A stretch of DNA of 61,033 nucleotides from Brachyspira sp. G79 (GTDB lineage Bacteria; Spirochaetota; Brachyspiria; Brachyspirales; Brachyspiraceae), in assembly GCF_002379365.1 (NCBI RefSeq), contig NZ_JQIU01000008.1:983257-1044289 (forward strand), read 5' to 3'. Each line of letters starts with the position of its first letter. Positions within the stretch are counted from its first letter, which is position 1. Shown piece by piece: positions 18,101 through 28,034 of this stretch. Below the pieces are notes generated by a model. It was given only the letters and a program-made list of their open reading frames with translations. It did no database searches and had not been told where the DNA came from. The position numbers and the translations under genes are program-made.

Positions 18101-18673
18101 TTAGGAAATTTTCTTAAGACCTATACTCTCCTGTATAGGTATAAGTGCCTGTATAGTTTCTTTAATAAGTTCATCAATGGGAACTCCTAACATATCAGCA
18201 CCATTATTTATTACTGTTCTATCAACTTTAGCTGCAAATGCTTTATCTTTTAATTTCTTCTTTACTGATTTTACTTCCATATCGTCCAAACTCTTTGAAG
18301 GTCTCACTAAAGCACATGCTGTAATAAAACCTGCAAGCTCATCAACCGCATATAATGTTTTCTCCATATTGTTTAAAGGCTCAATATCAGTACAAAGTCC
18401 GTAACCATGACTTTGAATAGCACGTATAAAATCTCTTGGAAGTCCCTCTTCTTCAAGTATCTCTTTAACTTTTATACAATGTTCATCTGGATATTTCTCA
18501 TAATCCATATCATGCAAAAATCCAACCATACCCCACTCATCTTCATCTTCGCCGTATTTTTTAGCAAAATATCTCATAACTGCCTCTACAGATAAAGCAT
18601 GTTTAAATAGAGACTGCTCTTCATTGTATTTTTTAAATAATTCAATAGCTCTTTCTCTTTCTATGCTTGCCAT
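18101..18673 (-). CDS. HD-domain phosphohydrolase-like protein
   Basis: The 190-residue protein has the metal-dependent HD signature: LFKHALSVEAVMRYF, GFLHDMDYEKYPDEH (the HD pair), then AIQSHGYG. Such proteins hydrolyse phosphate esters, often of nucleotides. It leads the pncA-ogt-acetyltransferase operon, so a nucleotide or NAD housekeeping role is plausible (inference). The substrate is unknown. Confidence 0.85.
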   Translation of the reverse strand: MASIERERAIELFKKYNEEQSLFKHALSVEAVMRYFAKKYGEDEDEWGMVGFLHDMDYEKYPDEHCIKVKEILEEEGLPRDFIRAIQSHGYGLCTDIEPLNNMEKTLYAVDELAGFITACALVRPSKSLDDMEVKSVKKKLKDKAFAAKVDRTVINNGADMLGVPIDELIKETIQALIPIQESIGLKKIS

Positions 18674-18849
18674 TTAAAAACCTCCAAAGATTAGCATAAG
18701 TATATATTATATTTTCCTATTTTTCAATATTTTTATTCTTATATTTACATAAATTAAAATAAATATCACAAAAAAATTATAATAAAAATTAATATAAAAA
18801 CGATTATTATATAGTATTAGTATACATAATATTATTAATAGGACTAATA

Positions 18850-20130
18850 ATGAAAAAAATTATAATAGCTCTTATATTTATAAATATCATAAATCTATAC
18901 GCTGTAACTGAAAATGAAAACAAAATGATAAATGCTGTCAAAATAGGAGATGTAAGAACTATACAAACATTATTATCTCAAAATGTAAGCCCTAATACTA
19001 AAGATGAAAGAGGATATTCTCTGCTGCATATAGCTGCAGAAAATAATCAAACCTCTTCTATAAACGCATTAAAAAACTCCCCATATACCGATTTAAACAT
19101 ACTTTTAGATAAAAATACAAATATCACAAATAATAATAAAAATATAAATGTTTCATACTATTCTGCTATGGACATTGCTGCTATTAATAATAACTTTGAA
19201 AGTGTAAAATTGTTAATAGATTCTGGGGCTAATATTAATTTTCAAATGAAAGAAAAACCAAGAAGTGAGTTTCTAGCTTCAGAATATGCAAACCCAAAAA
19301 TATTAGAGCTTTACTTAAATAAAAATATATATCTTCTTATGAACAGTGAAGATGTTATATCATTAATAAAATCTGCTTCTATTGGAAATAATGCTCAAAA
19401 TATAAACTATTTGGTAAAAACTTTGGGGATAGATGTAGATACAAAAGATACAAATACAATGCTTCATTATGCTGTAGGTGCTGGTTCCATTCAAGCAGCG
19501 GAAGAATTAATAAAATTAGGTGCTAATGTTAATAATACAAATGCCAATTTCAAAACACCTTTGCAGTATGTAATAGAAAATGATTCTAATAAATTACTTG
19601 AAAGTGTAAGTCTTTTACTATCAAAAAATTCTGATCCTAATATACAAGATAAAAACGGTAATACCGCTATGCATTTAGCAGTAATGAACTTAAACAAATC
19701 AATAGAATATACAAATGTCATGAACTTGCTCATAAAATACAATGCTAATCTTAATATATTAAATAATAATAATGCAATGCCTATAAATATCGCAGCTGAA
19801 AATAACTATACTGAAGCTATGAATATACTAATAAATTCAAAGACAGAATTAAACAATATTTATAAAGGATATGCTCCTATTCATATGGCAGTGAAAAATA
19901 ATAATATATATGCTGTAAAAAAATTATTGTCAAATGGAGCGTATGCTGATATAAAAGATGAAATAAGGGGATATACTCCATTATGCATATCAATAGAAAA
20001 TAATAATTACGAAATGTGCAGAACACTTATAATAAATAATGCCTCTATAGATAATAATGCCATAAACCTAATAAATAACTCAGCAAATGAAGAGATAAAA
20101 AAATTATTAGAAAGTCAGAAAATGGATTAA
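18850..20130 (+). CDS. Secreted ankyrin-repeat protein
   Basis: The 426-residue protein begins with a signal peptide (MKKIIIALIFINIINLYA) and continues with about ten ankyrin repeats, such as GYSLLHIAAENNQ, TMLHYAVGAGS and GNTAMHLAVMN. Ankyrin repeats bind other proteins. Export to the periplasm or beyond is expected. AGGA precedes the ATG. A second, shorter exported ankyrin protein occurs at 51253. The partner is unknown. Confidence 0.92.
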   Translation: MKKIIIALIFINIINLYAVTENENKMINAVKIGDVRTIQTLLSQNVSPNTKDERGYSLLHIAAENNQTSSINALKNSPYTDLNILLDKNTNITNNNKNINVSYYSAMDIAAINNNFESVKLLIDSGANINFQMKEKPRSEFLASEYANPKILELYLNKNIYLLMNSEDVISLIKSASIGNNAQNINYLVKTLGIDVDTKDTNTMLHYAVGAGSIQAAEELIKLGANVNNTNANFKTPLQYVIENDSNKLLESVSLLLSKNSDPNIQDKNGNTAMHLAVMNLNKSIEYTNVMNLLIKYNANLNILNNNNAMPINIAAENNYTEAMNILINSKTELNNIYKGYAPIHMAVKNNNIYAVKKLLSNGAYADIKDEIRGYTPLCISIENNNYEMCRTLIINNASIDNNAINLINNSANEEIKKLLESQKMD

Positions 20131-20135
20131 ATTAT

Positions 20136-20708
20136 TTAAAACCAATATCTAAATCCAAAATCACCAGAAAATCTAAAAAATTTGGCAAAAGTCCAGCCTG
20201 TATGACTAGGATACCAACCAAAAGTACCAAATCCCTCACTACCTACAGCTATTACATTAAGTCCAGGTGCAATCTGCAAAAATATCTCCCAATCTCTATC
20301 AACTATAAAAGAAACACCAAGAGGAACTCTAAAACCTAAACCTATATTCCAATAATTATTACCAAACTCTGCAACAGCCTCAGCCCCCGCCCCAAAATAA
20401 AGCCAAGCATCTGATTTTCCAGCCTCTCCAAGTCTATGCTTTAATCCCCACCAATCTGCACTAGCACTTAATCCTATCCATGCCCAGCCTTTAGAAGATA
20501 TACCTACATTAAATATACCGCTGAACATAAAAGGAACAACATCAAATTTTCCTGTTACACCTAAAGATACCTGACTTGGGAAACTAAATCTAAGAAAAAA
20601 TCCAGCACTGCTTCCATCTGGGTAATCGGCATATAATTTTGATGATAATGAAAAAATAGAACAAAAAGAAATTATTATAAAAGCATAAACTGCCATTTTT
20701 CTAAACAT
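20136..20708 (-). CDS. DUF3996/BAPKO_0422-like outer-membrane beta-barrel protein A
   Basis: About 190 residues with a signal peptide (MFRKMAVYAFIIISFCSIFSLSSKLYA), alternating beta strands rich in aromatic residues and a terminal Phe (FGFRYWF), as in outer-membrane barrels. The block DWWGLK and the ending are shared with the neighbour at 20853, so they are tandem paralogues. ATG 20708 is preferred to TTG 20723. A porin or adhesin role cannot be decided from sequence. Confidence 0.85.
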   Translation of the reverse strand: MFRKMAVYAFIIISFCSIFSLSSKLYADYPDGSSAGFFLRFSFPSQVSLGVTGKFDVVPFMFSGIFNVGISSKGWAWIGLSASADWWGLKHRLGEAGKSDAWLYFGAGAEAVAEFGNNYWNIGLGFRVPLGVSFIVDRDWEIFLQIAPGLNVIAVGSEGFGTFGWYPSHTGWTFAKFFRFSGDFGFRYWF

Positions 20709-20796
20709 AGTATAAAAGTCCAAATTAGTATTTAATTATTATTTTTAATAAATATAAAAAATAATATCGAAAAGTAAAGAAATTATCTTTACAAAA

Positions 20797-20827
20797 AATA
20801 AAGCCCCGCTTAAATAAAAAGCGAGGC
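20797..20827 (-). terminator. Terminator of barrel gene B
   Basis: On the minus strand, GCCTCGCTT and AAGCGGGGC form a 9-bp stem with one G-U pair, followed by TTTATTTTTT. Confidence 0.8.
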
Positions 20828-20852
20828 CATTAATTTCAATTACATTTTTATA

Positions 20853-21434
20853 TTAGAACCAATATCTGAATCCGAACTGGAATGTTAGATGTAGAAAATG
20901 TCCAAAATTCCAGCGATTTCTATGTCTATCATCAGTATCTCCAAGATATAGACCTAACAAAGATACACCATAACTATCAGCATGTATAACATTAAGAACA
21001 GGTGCAGGTTCTAAGAAAATCTCCCATTTTTGTTTTATTAAGAAAGAGAAACCTATAGGCATTCTTAATCCTGCATTAATAGACCAATAATCTGAACCAA
21101 AAGCAGTATCAGCAGCAAGTCCAGGTCCTAAATAAAAATGAACATCTGACTCCCCTGCTTTACCCAAAGGTATTTTTAATCCCCACCAATCCATAGTTAA
21201 ACCAACACCAAAATATTGATAACCAGTATTAACTATATTGGCAACAGCCTGAACACCAAACATCAAAGGTACACCTTTAAATTGTCCTACTAAAGTTAAA
21301 CCCTGATTTGGATATCCAAAAAATAATGAAGCTCCTATTGCTGCACCATCAGAATAAGCAGCTTCTGCCTTTTTTGGCATAGCAGCAGCTAAAACTAATA
21401 TCATAGCTGCTACAAGCGTAATCTTTTTAAACAT
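20853..21434 (-). CDS. DUF3996/BAPKO_0422-like outer-membrane beta-barrel protein B
   Basis: The protein of 193 residues has a typical signal peptide (MFKKITLVAAMILVLAAA, cleavage near KKAEA) and a barrel body ending FGFRYWF. DWWGLKIPLGKAGESDVHFYLG matches the paralogue at 20136 closely. ATG 21434 is preferred to 21446 because GGAG precedes it. A terminator lies between the paralogues, so they are separately transcribed or only partly linked. Confidence 0.87.
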   Translation of the reverse strand: MFKKITLVAAMILVLAAAMPKKAEAAYSDGAAIGASLFFGYPNQGLTLVGQFKGVPLMFGVQAVANIVNTGYQYFGVGLTMDWWGLKIPLGKAGESDVHFYLGPGLAADTAFGSDYWSINAGLRMPIGFSFLIKQKWEIFLEPAPVLNVIHADSYGVSLLGLYLGDTDDRHRNRWNFGHFLHLTFQFGFRYWF

Positions 21435-21637
21435 AATATTCTCCATGTTTTATTTATAGACACTATACTATTTATGTATAAAAATGTCAATAATTAACAT
21501 AATATTATTTAATAAAAGTTTCATTTATATGATAAATAGTAAAATTTATTTTACTAAAACTACATAAAGCATAAAGTTTTTTTGATTATTTTATAATAAA
21601 AGATTATATTAGTAATTTTAAATTATATAAAAAATTG

Positions 21638-22742
21638 TTATTTTTTTATTTGCTGTTTAAGATATGCTGATATAAACTCATCAATATTACCGTCCATAAC
21701 TGAGTTCATATTTCCAGTTTCATGCCCAGTTCTTAAATCTTTAACTAGCTGATAAGGCTGAAAAACATAACTTCTAATTTGGTTTCCCCAAGCTATATCA
21801 GTTTTCTCTCCAGCTATTTTTTGTTTTTCTTTATCAAGTTTCTCTTTTTCAAGCTGATAAAGTTTTGCTTTAAGCATTTTCATAGCCATATCTTTATTAT
21901 TATGCTGACTTCTTTCTGCCTGACACTGAACAACTATATTAGTAGGTATATGTGTAATTCTTATAGCTGATGAAGTTTTATTAACATGCTGTCCGCCTGC
22001 CCCTGAAGCTCTATATGTATCTATTCTCAAATCTGAAGGGTTTATTTCTACTTCAATATCTTCATCTATATCGGGCATAACACTAACTGCCACAAAAGAG
22101 GTATGTCTTTTAGCATTGGCATCAAAAGGAGATATTCTCACCAATCTATGAACACCTATCTCAGAACGTAAATAACCATATGCATAAAGCCCCTGAACAT
22201 AAAAACTTATCTGTTTTATTCCAGCCTCATCACCTGGAAGTTCATCAGTAGTTTCAACAGTAAAACCATGTCTTTCACAAAAACGTACATACATTCTTGA
22301 AAGCATAGAAGCCCAATCGCAGCTTTCTGTTCCGCCTGCACCCGCATTCAAAGTTAAATATGCATTCTTACTATCAAATTCTCCAGAAAATAGATTTTTG
22401 GTTTCAAGTTCATCAAAAATACGCTGAAGTTCTAAACATTCGCCTTCAAGTTCTTTTTCCATTTCTGTATCATTAGACTCTATAGCCATTTCTACAAGTT
22501 CATATATATTATTAGAATTTTTTATTAGATTTTCTACAGGCTCTATCTTATCGAGAAGAAGCATTCTCTCTTTCATTAATTTTTGAGCTTTTATATTATC
22601 ATTCCAAAAGTCATCTTTAGCTGATATTTCATCTATCTCTTTAACCCTTTTATAAATAGAATCAGGGTCAAAGATACCCCCTTAATATTTCAGACTGTTC
22701 CTTAATATTTGATACTGTATTTTTTATCTCAGATAATGTCAT
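21638..22742 (-). CDS. prfB: Peptide chain release factor 2 (programmed +1 frameshift)
   Basis: RF2 ends translation at UGA and UAA. The gene is read in two frames. A 24-codon leader starts at ATG 22742 and meets TGA at 22670-22668 within CTT-TGA-C, preceded by the SD-like AGGGGG at 22682-22677. This is the classic autoregulatory frameshift site. After a +1 shift the frame runs to 21638. The main body shows the GGQ motif (GAGGQHVNKTSS) and the RF2-type SPF motif (RISPFDANAKRH). When RF2 is scarce, ribosomes pause at UGA and shift, so the protein regulates its own level. Confidence 0.96.
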
Positions 22743-22896
22743 AAAACCACTTCCTATTATAATATAACTAACTATTATATATTAAAAAGTCATAATATAC
22801 AAATTTATATGCAGATTTAATATATACAAAATTTTAATTTTACTATATTTAATTATTAATAAAATGATAATGTATAATTTATAGTCACTAAAAAAA

Positions 22897-24078
22897 TTAT
22901 TCCTCAGTAGGAAGAACTCTTGTGCCATTAGAAGGCTTTAATATATAAACATCAGCATCTCTTCTTGTTCTTTCTTTATAATGAGCATATAAATTTTCTA
23001 TAACGTTTTCAACTTCAGTTTTCTTCAGAAATAATAAAACTCCGCCTCCAAACCCAGTACCTATCATTCTAGCACCCAAAACTCCGTCCATATTAGTGGC
23101 TTCTTCAACCAATATATCAAGTTCAGCAGTAGATACCTCATATAATTTACTCAAACCATCATGAGTTTTAAGTATCAAATTAGCCAAATCTTTTACAGAA
23201 CCCTTTTTAATAGCTTTTACCGCCTGATTTACTCTGTCCTGCTCTGCTGAAACATATAAAGCACGTCTCTGCTCTTTATTTTGAAGGGTATCTTTTATAA
23301 AATCAGCATCTTTAGGCTTTAAATCTGATAGAGATTTTAAATTTGGCTTTTTATCCTTAAGTTTTTTTAATGCATTTTCACATTCTCTTTTTCTGGCATT
23401 ATATTCACTGTCGCTTGAAGTTCTTTTTTTATTACTATTAACAACAGCCATACAATAGTCACCTAAATTAAAATCAAAATATTCATATTTAAGTGTTTTC
23501 ATATTAAAGAAAAATAATGTATTTTCTTTAGACATAAATATTGTAACATGATCACTTAAAGAAGTTCTATGAGAAGCATATTTTATTTCGCCTTCATAAG
23601 AAAGTTTTGCCATTTCTATAGGATCAACATCTTTTATATTATTAATATCCAAAACAGCATACGTTAAACAAGCACATAATGAACTTGAAGATGCCAAAGA
23701 TGTATTAAAAGGCAAATCGGTATAAACAAAAATATCCATACCATGTATTTTGTACTCTTTTTCCAAAATAACAAAAAAAACGCCCTTAAAATAAACAGCC
23801 CATTCATCTTCTTTATTCCTTTCTAAATCATCTAAAGTAAATGATTTTTTTGCCTTAAAAGAATGGGCATATATATTAACTTTATTATCAGGTCTCTTTC
23901 TTGTAACTATATAAGTACCTCTGTCTACAGCAGTAGTTATAGTATCTCCGCCTGAATAATCTATAAGCTCCCCTATTATTGTTACTCTTCCGGGAGCAAA
24001 GTATAATTTTGTATCGCCTTTGTGTCCGAAAACTTCTCTAAATCTTGCTACTATTTTTAAATGTAATCTAGGTATCAT
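22897..24078 (-). CDS. Galactokinase-like GHMP kinase with altered signature
   Basis: The 393-residue protein has the galactokinase layout: motif 1 PGRVTIIGELIDYSGG, motif 2 LASSSSLCACL (usually GLSSSA) and motif 3 GARMIGTGFGGG. Galactokinases phosphorylate galactose at C1 using ATP. The usual GEHTDYN sequence is GELIDYS here, losing the His that contacts galactose, and the MDQ catalytic-Asp region reads LSDHV. The kinase fold and Asp are kept, but the sugar may not be galactose. No other Leloir gene is nearby. GAGAG precedes the ATG. Confidence 0.8.
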   Translation of the reverse strand: MIPRLHLKIVARFREVFGHKGDTKLYFAPGRVTIIGELIDYSGGDTITTAVDRGTYIVTRKRPDNKVNIYAHSFKAKKSFTLDDLERNKEDEWAVYFKGVFFVILEKEYKIHGMDIFVYTDLPFNTSLASSSSLCACLTYAVLDINNIKDVDPIEMAKLSYEGEIKYASHRTSLSDHVTIFMSKENTLFFFNMKTLKYEYFDFNLGDYCMAVVNSNKKRTSSDSEYNARKRECENALKKLKDKKPNLKSLSDLKPKDADFIKDTLQNKEQRRALYVSAEQDRVNQAVKAIKKGSVKDLANLILKTHDGLSKLYEVSTAELDILVEEATNMDGVLGARMIGTGFGGGVLLFLKKTEVENVIENLYAHYKERTRRDADVYILKPSNGTRVLPTEE

Positions 24079-24246
24079 AATTTAATTCTCTCAAAAATTA
24101 TCTGTTATAAATATCATAAAATAGAAAAAAATCAATAGTGTAAACAATACTATTATAAAAAAAATAATATTTTCATAAAATAAATCATTTAATTTTATAA
24201 ATCGTAAATTTTTTATAAAACTAAAATAAATAATTTATTAAAAATA

Positions 24247-24275
24247 TTGATTTTGAATATAAAGAATAATATAAT
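24247..24275 (+). promoter_or_regulatory. Promoter of the cysteine desulfidase-like gene
   Basis: TTGATT (24247-24252), a 17-bp spacer and a perfect TATAAT (24270-24275). Transcription would start near 24283, which excludes the upstream in-frame start at 24247. Confidence 0.7.
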
Positions 24276-24312
24276 ACTAATTATAATACATTTATTGAAA
24301 GGACAAATAATT

Positions 24313-25581
24313 ATGGATAAAACTTTATATGGTAGTTATATAAATATATTAAAAGAAGAACTAATACCTGCATTAGGCTGTACCGAACCAATAGCTATAG
24401 CTTTTGCAGGTGCTAAAGTAAGAGAAGTACTTGGAAATATGCCTGATTCTGTAAATGTAAAATGCAGTGGTAACATTATTAAAAATGTTAAAGGTGTTAC
24501 TGTACCAAACTCAGGCGGATTAAAGGGTATTGATGTAGCTGCTGTTTTAGGTATAGTGGGAGGAGATGCTAATAAAAATCTTGAAGTTTTATCATCAATT
24601 AAAAAAGAAGATATAGAAAAAACTAAAGAACTTATAAGTAATAACTTTTGTCAATGTGATTTGATAGAAGGTTCTGAAAATTTGCATATTATAATAGAAG
24701 CTAAATACAAAGATTCTTCTGCATTAGTAGAAATAAAAAATGCACATACCAATATAACAAGGATTATAAAAGATGGTAATGAACTATTTTCTGCTGATAA
24801 TTCTTTAAAACAAAAAGAACATGATGACAGAGAACTTTTAAATATAAAAGACATATTAAACTTTGCAAATGAAGTCAATATAGAAGATATTAGAGAAACC
24901 ATTAAAAGACAAATTGATTTAAACTCTGCAATAGCCGAAGAAGGATTAAAAAATGATTACGGTTCTGGTGTAGGAAAAACATTAATAAAATATTACGGTG
25001 AAGATGTACGCAACAGAGCTAAGGCATATGCTTCTGCAGGTTCTGATGCCAGAATGGGCGGCTGTCCTATGCCTGTAGTTACAAACTCTGGAAGCGGAAA
25101 TCAGGGTATAACTGTATCTGTACCTGTTATAATATATGCTAAAGAAATGAATGCCTCTGAAGAAAAACTATACCGTGCCTTGGTACTTTCAAATTTGATT
25201 GCAATACTTCAGAAAAAACATATAGGAAAACTTTCAGCATTCTGCGGAGTTGTTTGTGCTGCAACTGGTGCTGCTTCTGGTATAGCATATCTTAATAATG
25301 CCGATTACAAAATTATTTGTGATACTATTACAAATGCTTTATGTACTATAGGAGGTATGGTCTGCGATGGTGCTAAATCCTCATGTGCTTCAAAAATATC
25401 AGAGGCTCTTGACTGCGGAATACTTGCTTATAATTTAGCAAAAGACGGAAAAGTGTTCAAATCTGGAGACGGTCTTGTAAAAGATAATATTGAAGCTACT
25501 ATTGACAGCATAGGAAGAATGGCTAAAGAAGGTATGAAAGGTACGGACATCGAAATACTCAATATAATGATAGATAAGTAA
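24313..25581 (+). CDS. L-cysteine desulfidase-like protein (UPF0597/CyuA family)
   Basis: The 422-residue protein belongs to the family of CyuA (YhaM) and the archaeal cysteine desulfidase, related to the iron-sulfur serine dehydratase alpha domain. It probably breaks L-cysteine down to pyruvate, ammonia and sulfide. Conserved pieces are ALGCTEPIAIA with a likely cluster Cys, VTVPNSGGLKGI, DARMGGCPMPVVTNSGSGNQG and CDGAKSSCASK. ATG 24313 follows GAAAGGAC. In an anaerobe this would serve energy and sulfur metabolism. Family assignment is firm; the exact substrate is inferred. Confidence 0.87.
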   Translation: MDKTLYGSYINILKEELIPALGCTEPIAIAFAGAKVREVLGNMPDSVNVKCSGNIIKNVKGVTVPNSGGLKGIDVAAVLGIVGGDANKNLEVLSSIKKEDIEKTKELISNNFCQCDLIEGSENLHIIIEAKYKDSSALVEIKNAHTNITRIIKDGNELFSADNSLKQKEHDDRELLNIKDILNFANEVNIEDIRETIKRQIDLNSAIAEEGLKNDYGSGVGKTLIKYYGEDVRNRAKAYASAGSDARMGGCPMPVVTNSGSGNQGITVSVPVIIYAKEMNASEEKLYRALVLSNLIAILQKKHIGKLSAFCGVVCAATGAASGIAYLNNADYKIICDTITNALCTIGGMVCDGAKSSCASKISEALDCGILAYNLAKDGKVFKSGDGLVKDNIEATIDSIGRMAKEGMKGTDIEILNIMIDK

Positions 25582-25742
25582 TTAAAAAATAATAATAAAT
25601 TTGTGTACTGCTTATTAATTAAAAAGTATAATATTTTTTTATACTGGATTTATTTTTAAAAAATTGTATAATCTATTAATGATAGTTTTCGATATATTGT
25701 AATAACATTTTACAAATTAGAAATATTTTTAAGGAGTCTGCA

Positions 25743-26585
25743 ATGGCGAGTTTAAGCGATAAAGAAATTAATACCACCTTGGCAAAAATAAGAAGAGAAT
25801 ATGAACAAGGTGCTGAAAAATATGGTAATAAAATATACAATCTAAACAGTTTTAATGACAGATATAGAGAAGCTTTACAAAACAGACAAGATTTATCAAA
25901 CTTTCTAATAGTAGAAATAAAAATATTGGAAGACATAAAAACTACATTAAGAGATAGAGAATTAGAACGCCAAAGAAAAAAAGCAGAAGAAGAAAAAGCT
26001 AAAGAAAATTCTTTTATGAATAAAGTTGACAATATGATAGAAAAATTCAAAAGTGCAACAGAAAAATACCCGTTAGAAGATATTCACCCTAAAGCTGATG
26101 ATGAAATAAGACATTTATATGGTGCTTTTAAAGAATTATATAACTGTTTCTCTGTTATTAGATTCTTCTGCTGCGGACCTGCAAGCGACTATGTTGTGGA
26201 AACTGCTATCAAAGATTATGATAATCAATTCCAAAAGTTTATTATACCTGTGGGTGAAACAAAAGTTCCTCAGATATTTGTTGATTATGTTTATGCTTTA
26301 AACAATGGAGATAACTCAAGCAGAGCTGAACAATTTATACTTAAAGAATCTGGATTTTTCCTTCATGCATTTATTGAAAAAATGAACAATATTAAAACGA
26401 TAGCACTAAAAGCTAGCAATGACGGAGAAATAGTACTTCCAGACTATTTAAATGTTCAGTCTCCTAGAGTATACAAATTCTTTAAAGGAAAAAGTAAAGA
26501 AGAAATGTATGATGCTACTATAGCTTATGCTAATGCTATGATAAACGATTTCAGACTTCAAAGTTTCAAAAAAGATGCTCATTAA
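25743..26585 (+). CDS. Hypothetical coiled-coil protein
   Basis: I do not recognise this 280-residue protein. The first 90 residues are strongly helical and charged (RDRELERQRKKAEEEKAKEN), forming a likely coiled coil. The rest is a mixed region containing FFCCGPASDYVVE. There is no signal peptide or membrane segment, so it is cytoplasmic. AAGGAG precedes the ATG. It overlaps the next gene by 11 bp and probably forms an operon with the TPR protein. Confidence 0.8.
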   Translation: MASLSDKEINTTLAKIRREYEQGAEKYGNKIYNLNSFNDRYREALQNRQDLSNFLIVEIKILEDIKTTLRDRELERQRKKAEEEKAKENSFMNKVDNMIEKFKSATEKYPLEDIHPKADDEIRHLYGAFKELYNCFSVIRFFCCGPASDYVVETAIKDYDNQFQKFIIPVGETKVPQIFVDYVYALNNGDNSSRAEQFILKESGFFLHAFIEKMNNIKTIALKASNDGEIVLPDYLNVQSPRVYKFFKGKSKEEMYDATIAYANAMINDFRLQSFKKDAH

Positions 26586-27525
26586 TAAGGTACTAATAGC
26601 TCTTTTTTTTATTACATTATCATTATACCCTCAAACTAATGAAGTATTTACTTACAATAGAAAAAATTTATCTAATGCATACCGTTATTATAATGCTAAA
26701 AACTATAAAAAAGCAGCCGAATTATTTGAATATGAAATAGAAAACTCCCCTATATTAAAAATAGAATACTTTGAAAATCTCGCCAATTCATATATGAATC
26801 TTAGAGATTATACAAATATGCTTAGGGCAGCAAGAAGCGGAATAATAGTTAATAGATTCTCACCAAAACTTCATTTCCAAAAAGGTTATGCATTATATAA
26901 ATTGGGGGATACTAATAAGGCTATAGAATCTATAAGATATTCTATAAGTTTAGACCCTAATGATGCTTATATGAATAATTTTTTAGGGCTCTTATATTTA
27001 TATGTAGAAGATTATAAACAGGCAGAATCTTCTTTTCTTAAAGCAACTGTATATAGCCCTAATAATGTAGTTTATATGGTTAATCTCGCTGCTACTTATG
27101 AAAGAGACAGAAATTTTAGTTCTGCTTTAAATGTATACGAGGAAGCATATAAAATAAATCCTAATTACAGAGGTTTAGGAGATTCTGTAATTAGAGTAAA
27201 AGGCATAATAAACAGAATATCTGGTAAAAATACGGAAACAGACAATGAAATAAATGAAATAGCAGAAAATAAAACTGTATCTACAAATAAAAATATCAAT
27301 ATCACTTATGATGAAGATGTTGAAGTTAAACCCATAGAAATGGACAATATATATACCAACGAAATATATACTAATGCAATAAATACAAACAATATAATCC
27401 TTAATACCAATAATATAATAACTAATTCTATAATCACAAATAATAATATTATAACAAATGATATAAATAATATTTCAACCAATACTACATCATCAACAAA
27501 TATTCAAAATAATACTAATAATTAA
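26575..27525 (+). CDS. Exported TPR protein with Asn/Thr/Ile-rich tail
   Basis: The 316-residue protein starts with a signal-like segment (MLINKVLIALFFITLSLYPQ) and has about four TPR units from residue 30 to 210, such as GYALYKLGDTNKAIESIRYS. The last 75 residues are low-complexity, dominated by Asn, Thr and Ile (TNNIILNTNNIITNSIITNN). TPRs mediate protein contacts. It overlaps the preceding gene by 11 bp and lacks a clear ribosome binding site, so translation is probably coupled. Confidence 0.85.
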   Translation: MLINKVLIALFFITLSLYPQTNEVFTYNRKNLSNAYRYYNAKNYKKAAELFEYEIENSPILKIEYFENLANSYMNLRDYTNMLRAARSGIIVNRFSPKLHFQKGYALYKLGDTNKAIESIRYSISLDPNDAYMNNFLGLLYLYVEDYKQAESSFLKATVYSPNNVVYMVNLAATYERDRNFSSALNVYEEAYKINPNYRGLGDSVIRVKGIINRISGKNTETDNEINEIAENKTVSTNKNINITYDEDVEVKPIEMDNIYTNEIYTNAINTNNIILNTNNIITNSIITNNNIITNDINNISTNTTSSTNIQNNTNN

Positions 27526-27574
27526 TTGATTATATAAAAAATTATTGTATTATATATCATTAGGATTATTGTAT

Positions 27575-28034
27575 ATGCACACTATTAAAAATACATTAGA
27601 AGAATACTCTGATAATAAATTGTATCAAAATATCAATTTAGCAAGTTATATAAAAATATCTCAAAAATGGAATGATATTATGGGAGAAGTTTTATCCAAA
27701 ATATGCTATCCTCTATTTTTTTAGAAATGCCGTTCTTACTATAGCTGTAAGAGACAGCGTATGGGCTAATGAAATATTTATGAACAGAACAAACATATTC
27801 AAAAATATAAAAAAAGAAACCAATATAGAAGTAGCAGAATTAAAGACAAGAATCGGAGAGATTAATAGCAATAAACTATCAGAAAATTTAAATAAAAAAT
27901 CTGATATACATAAAGAACCTACTAAAGAACATAAAGAATGGATGGATAAAATAATAAAAGAAGCAAATATCAAAGATGAAAAAATGAAAGAGATGTTTTA
28001 TAATATATTAAAGTATGAGGACGACAATGATTGA
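27575..28034 (+). pseudogene. DciA-like (DUF721) gene broken by a frameshift
   Basis: Two frames together give one DUF721/DciA-like protein. Frame 1 (27575-27724) reads to KWNDIMGEVLSKICYPLFF and then meets TAG. The continuation RNAVLTIAVRDSVWANEIFM lies in the next frame and runs to 28034. Joining them recreates the family pattern (W, then IxG, then P, then LxVxVxxxxWaxE). The break is at a T7 tract (27716-27722); six T would restore the frame. DciA loads the replicative helicase in many bacteria. AGGA precedes the ATG. It may be a real mutation, a slippage site or a base-calling error. Confidence 0.75.
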
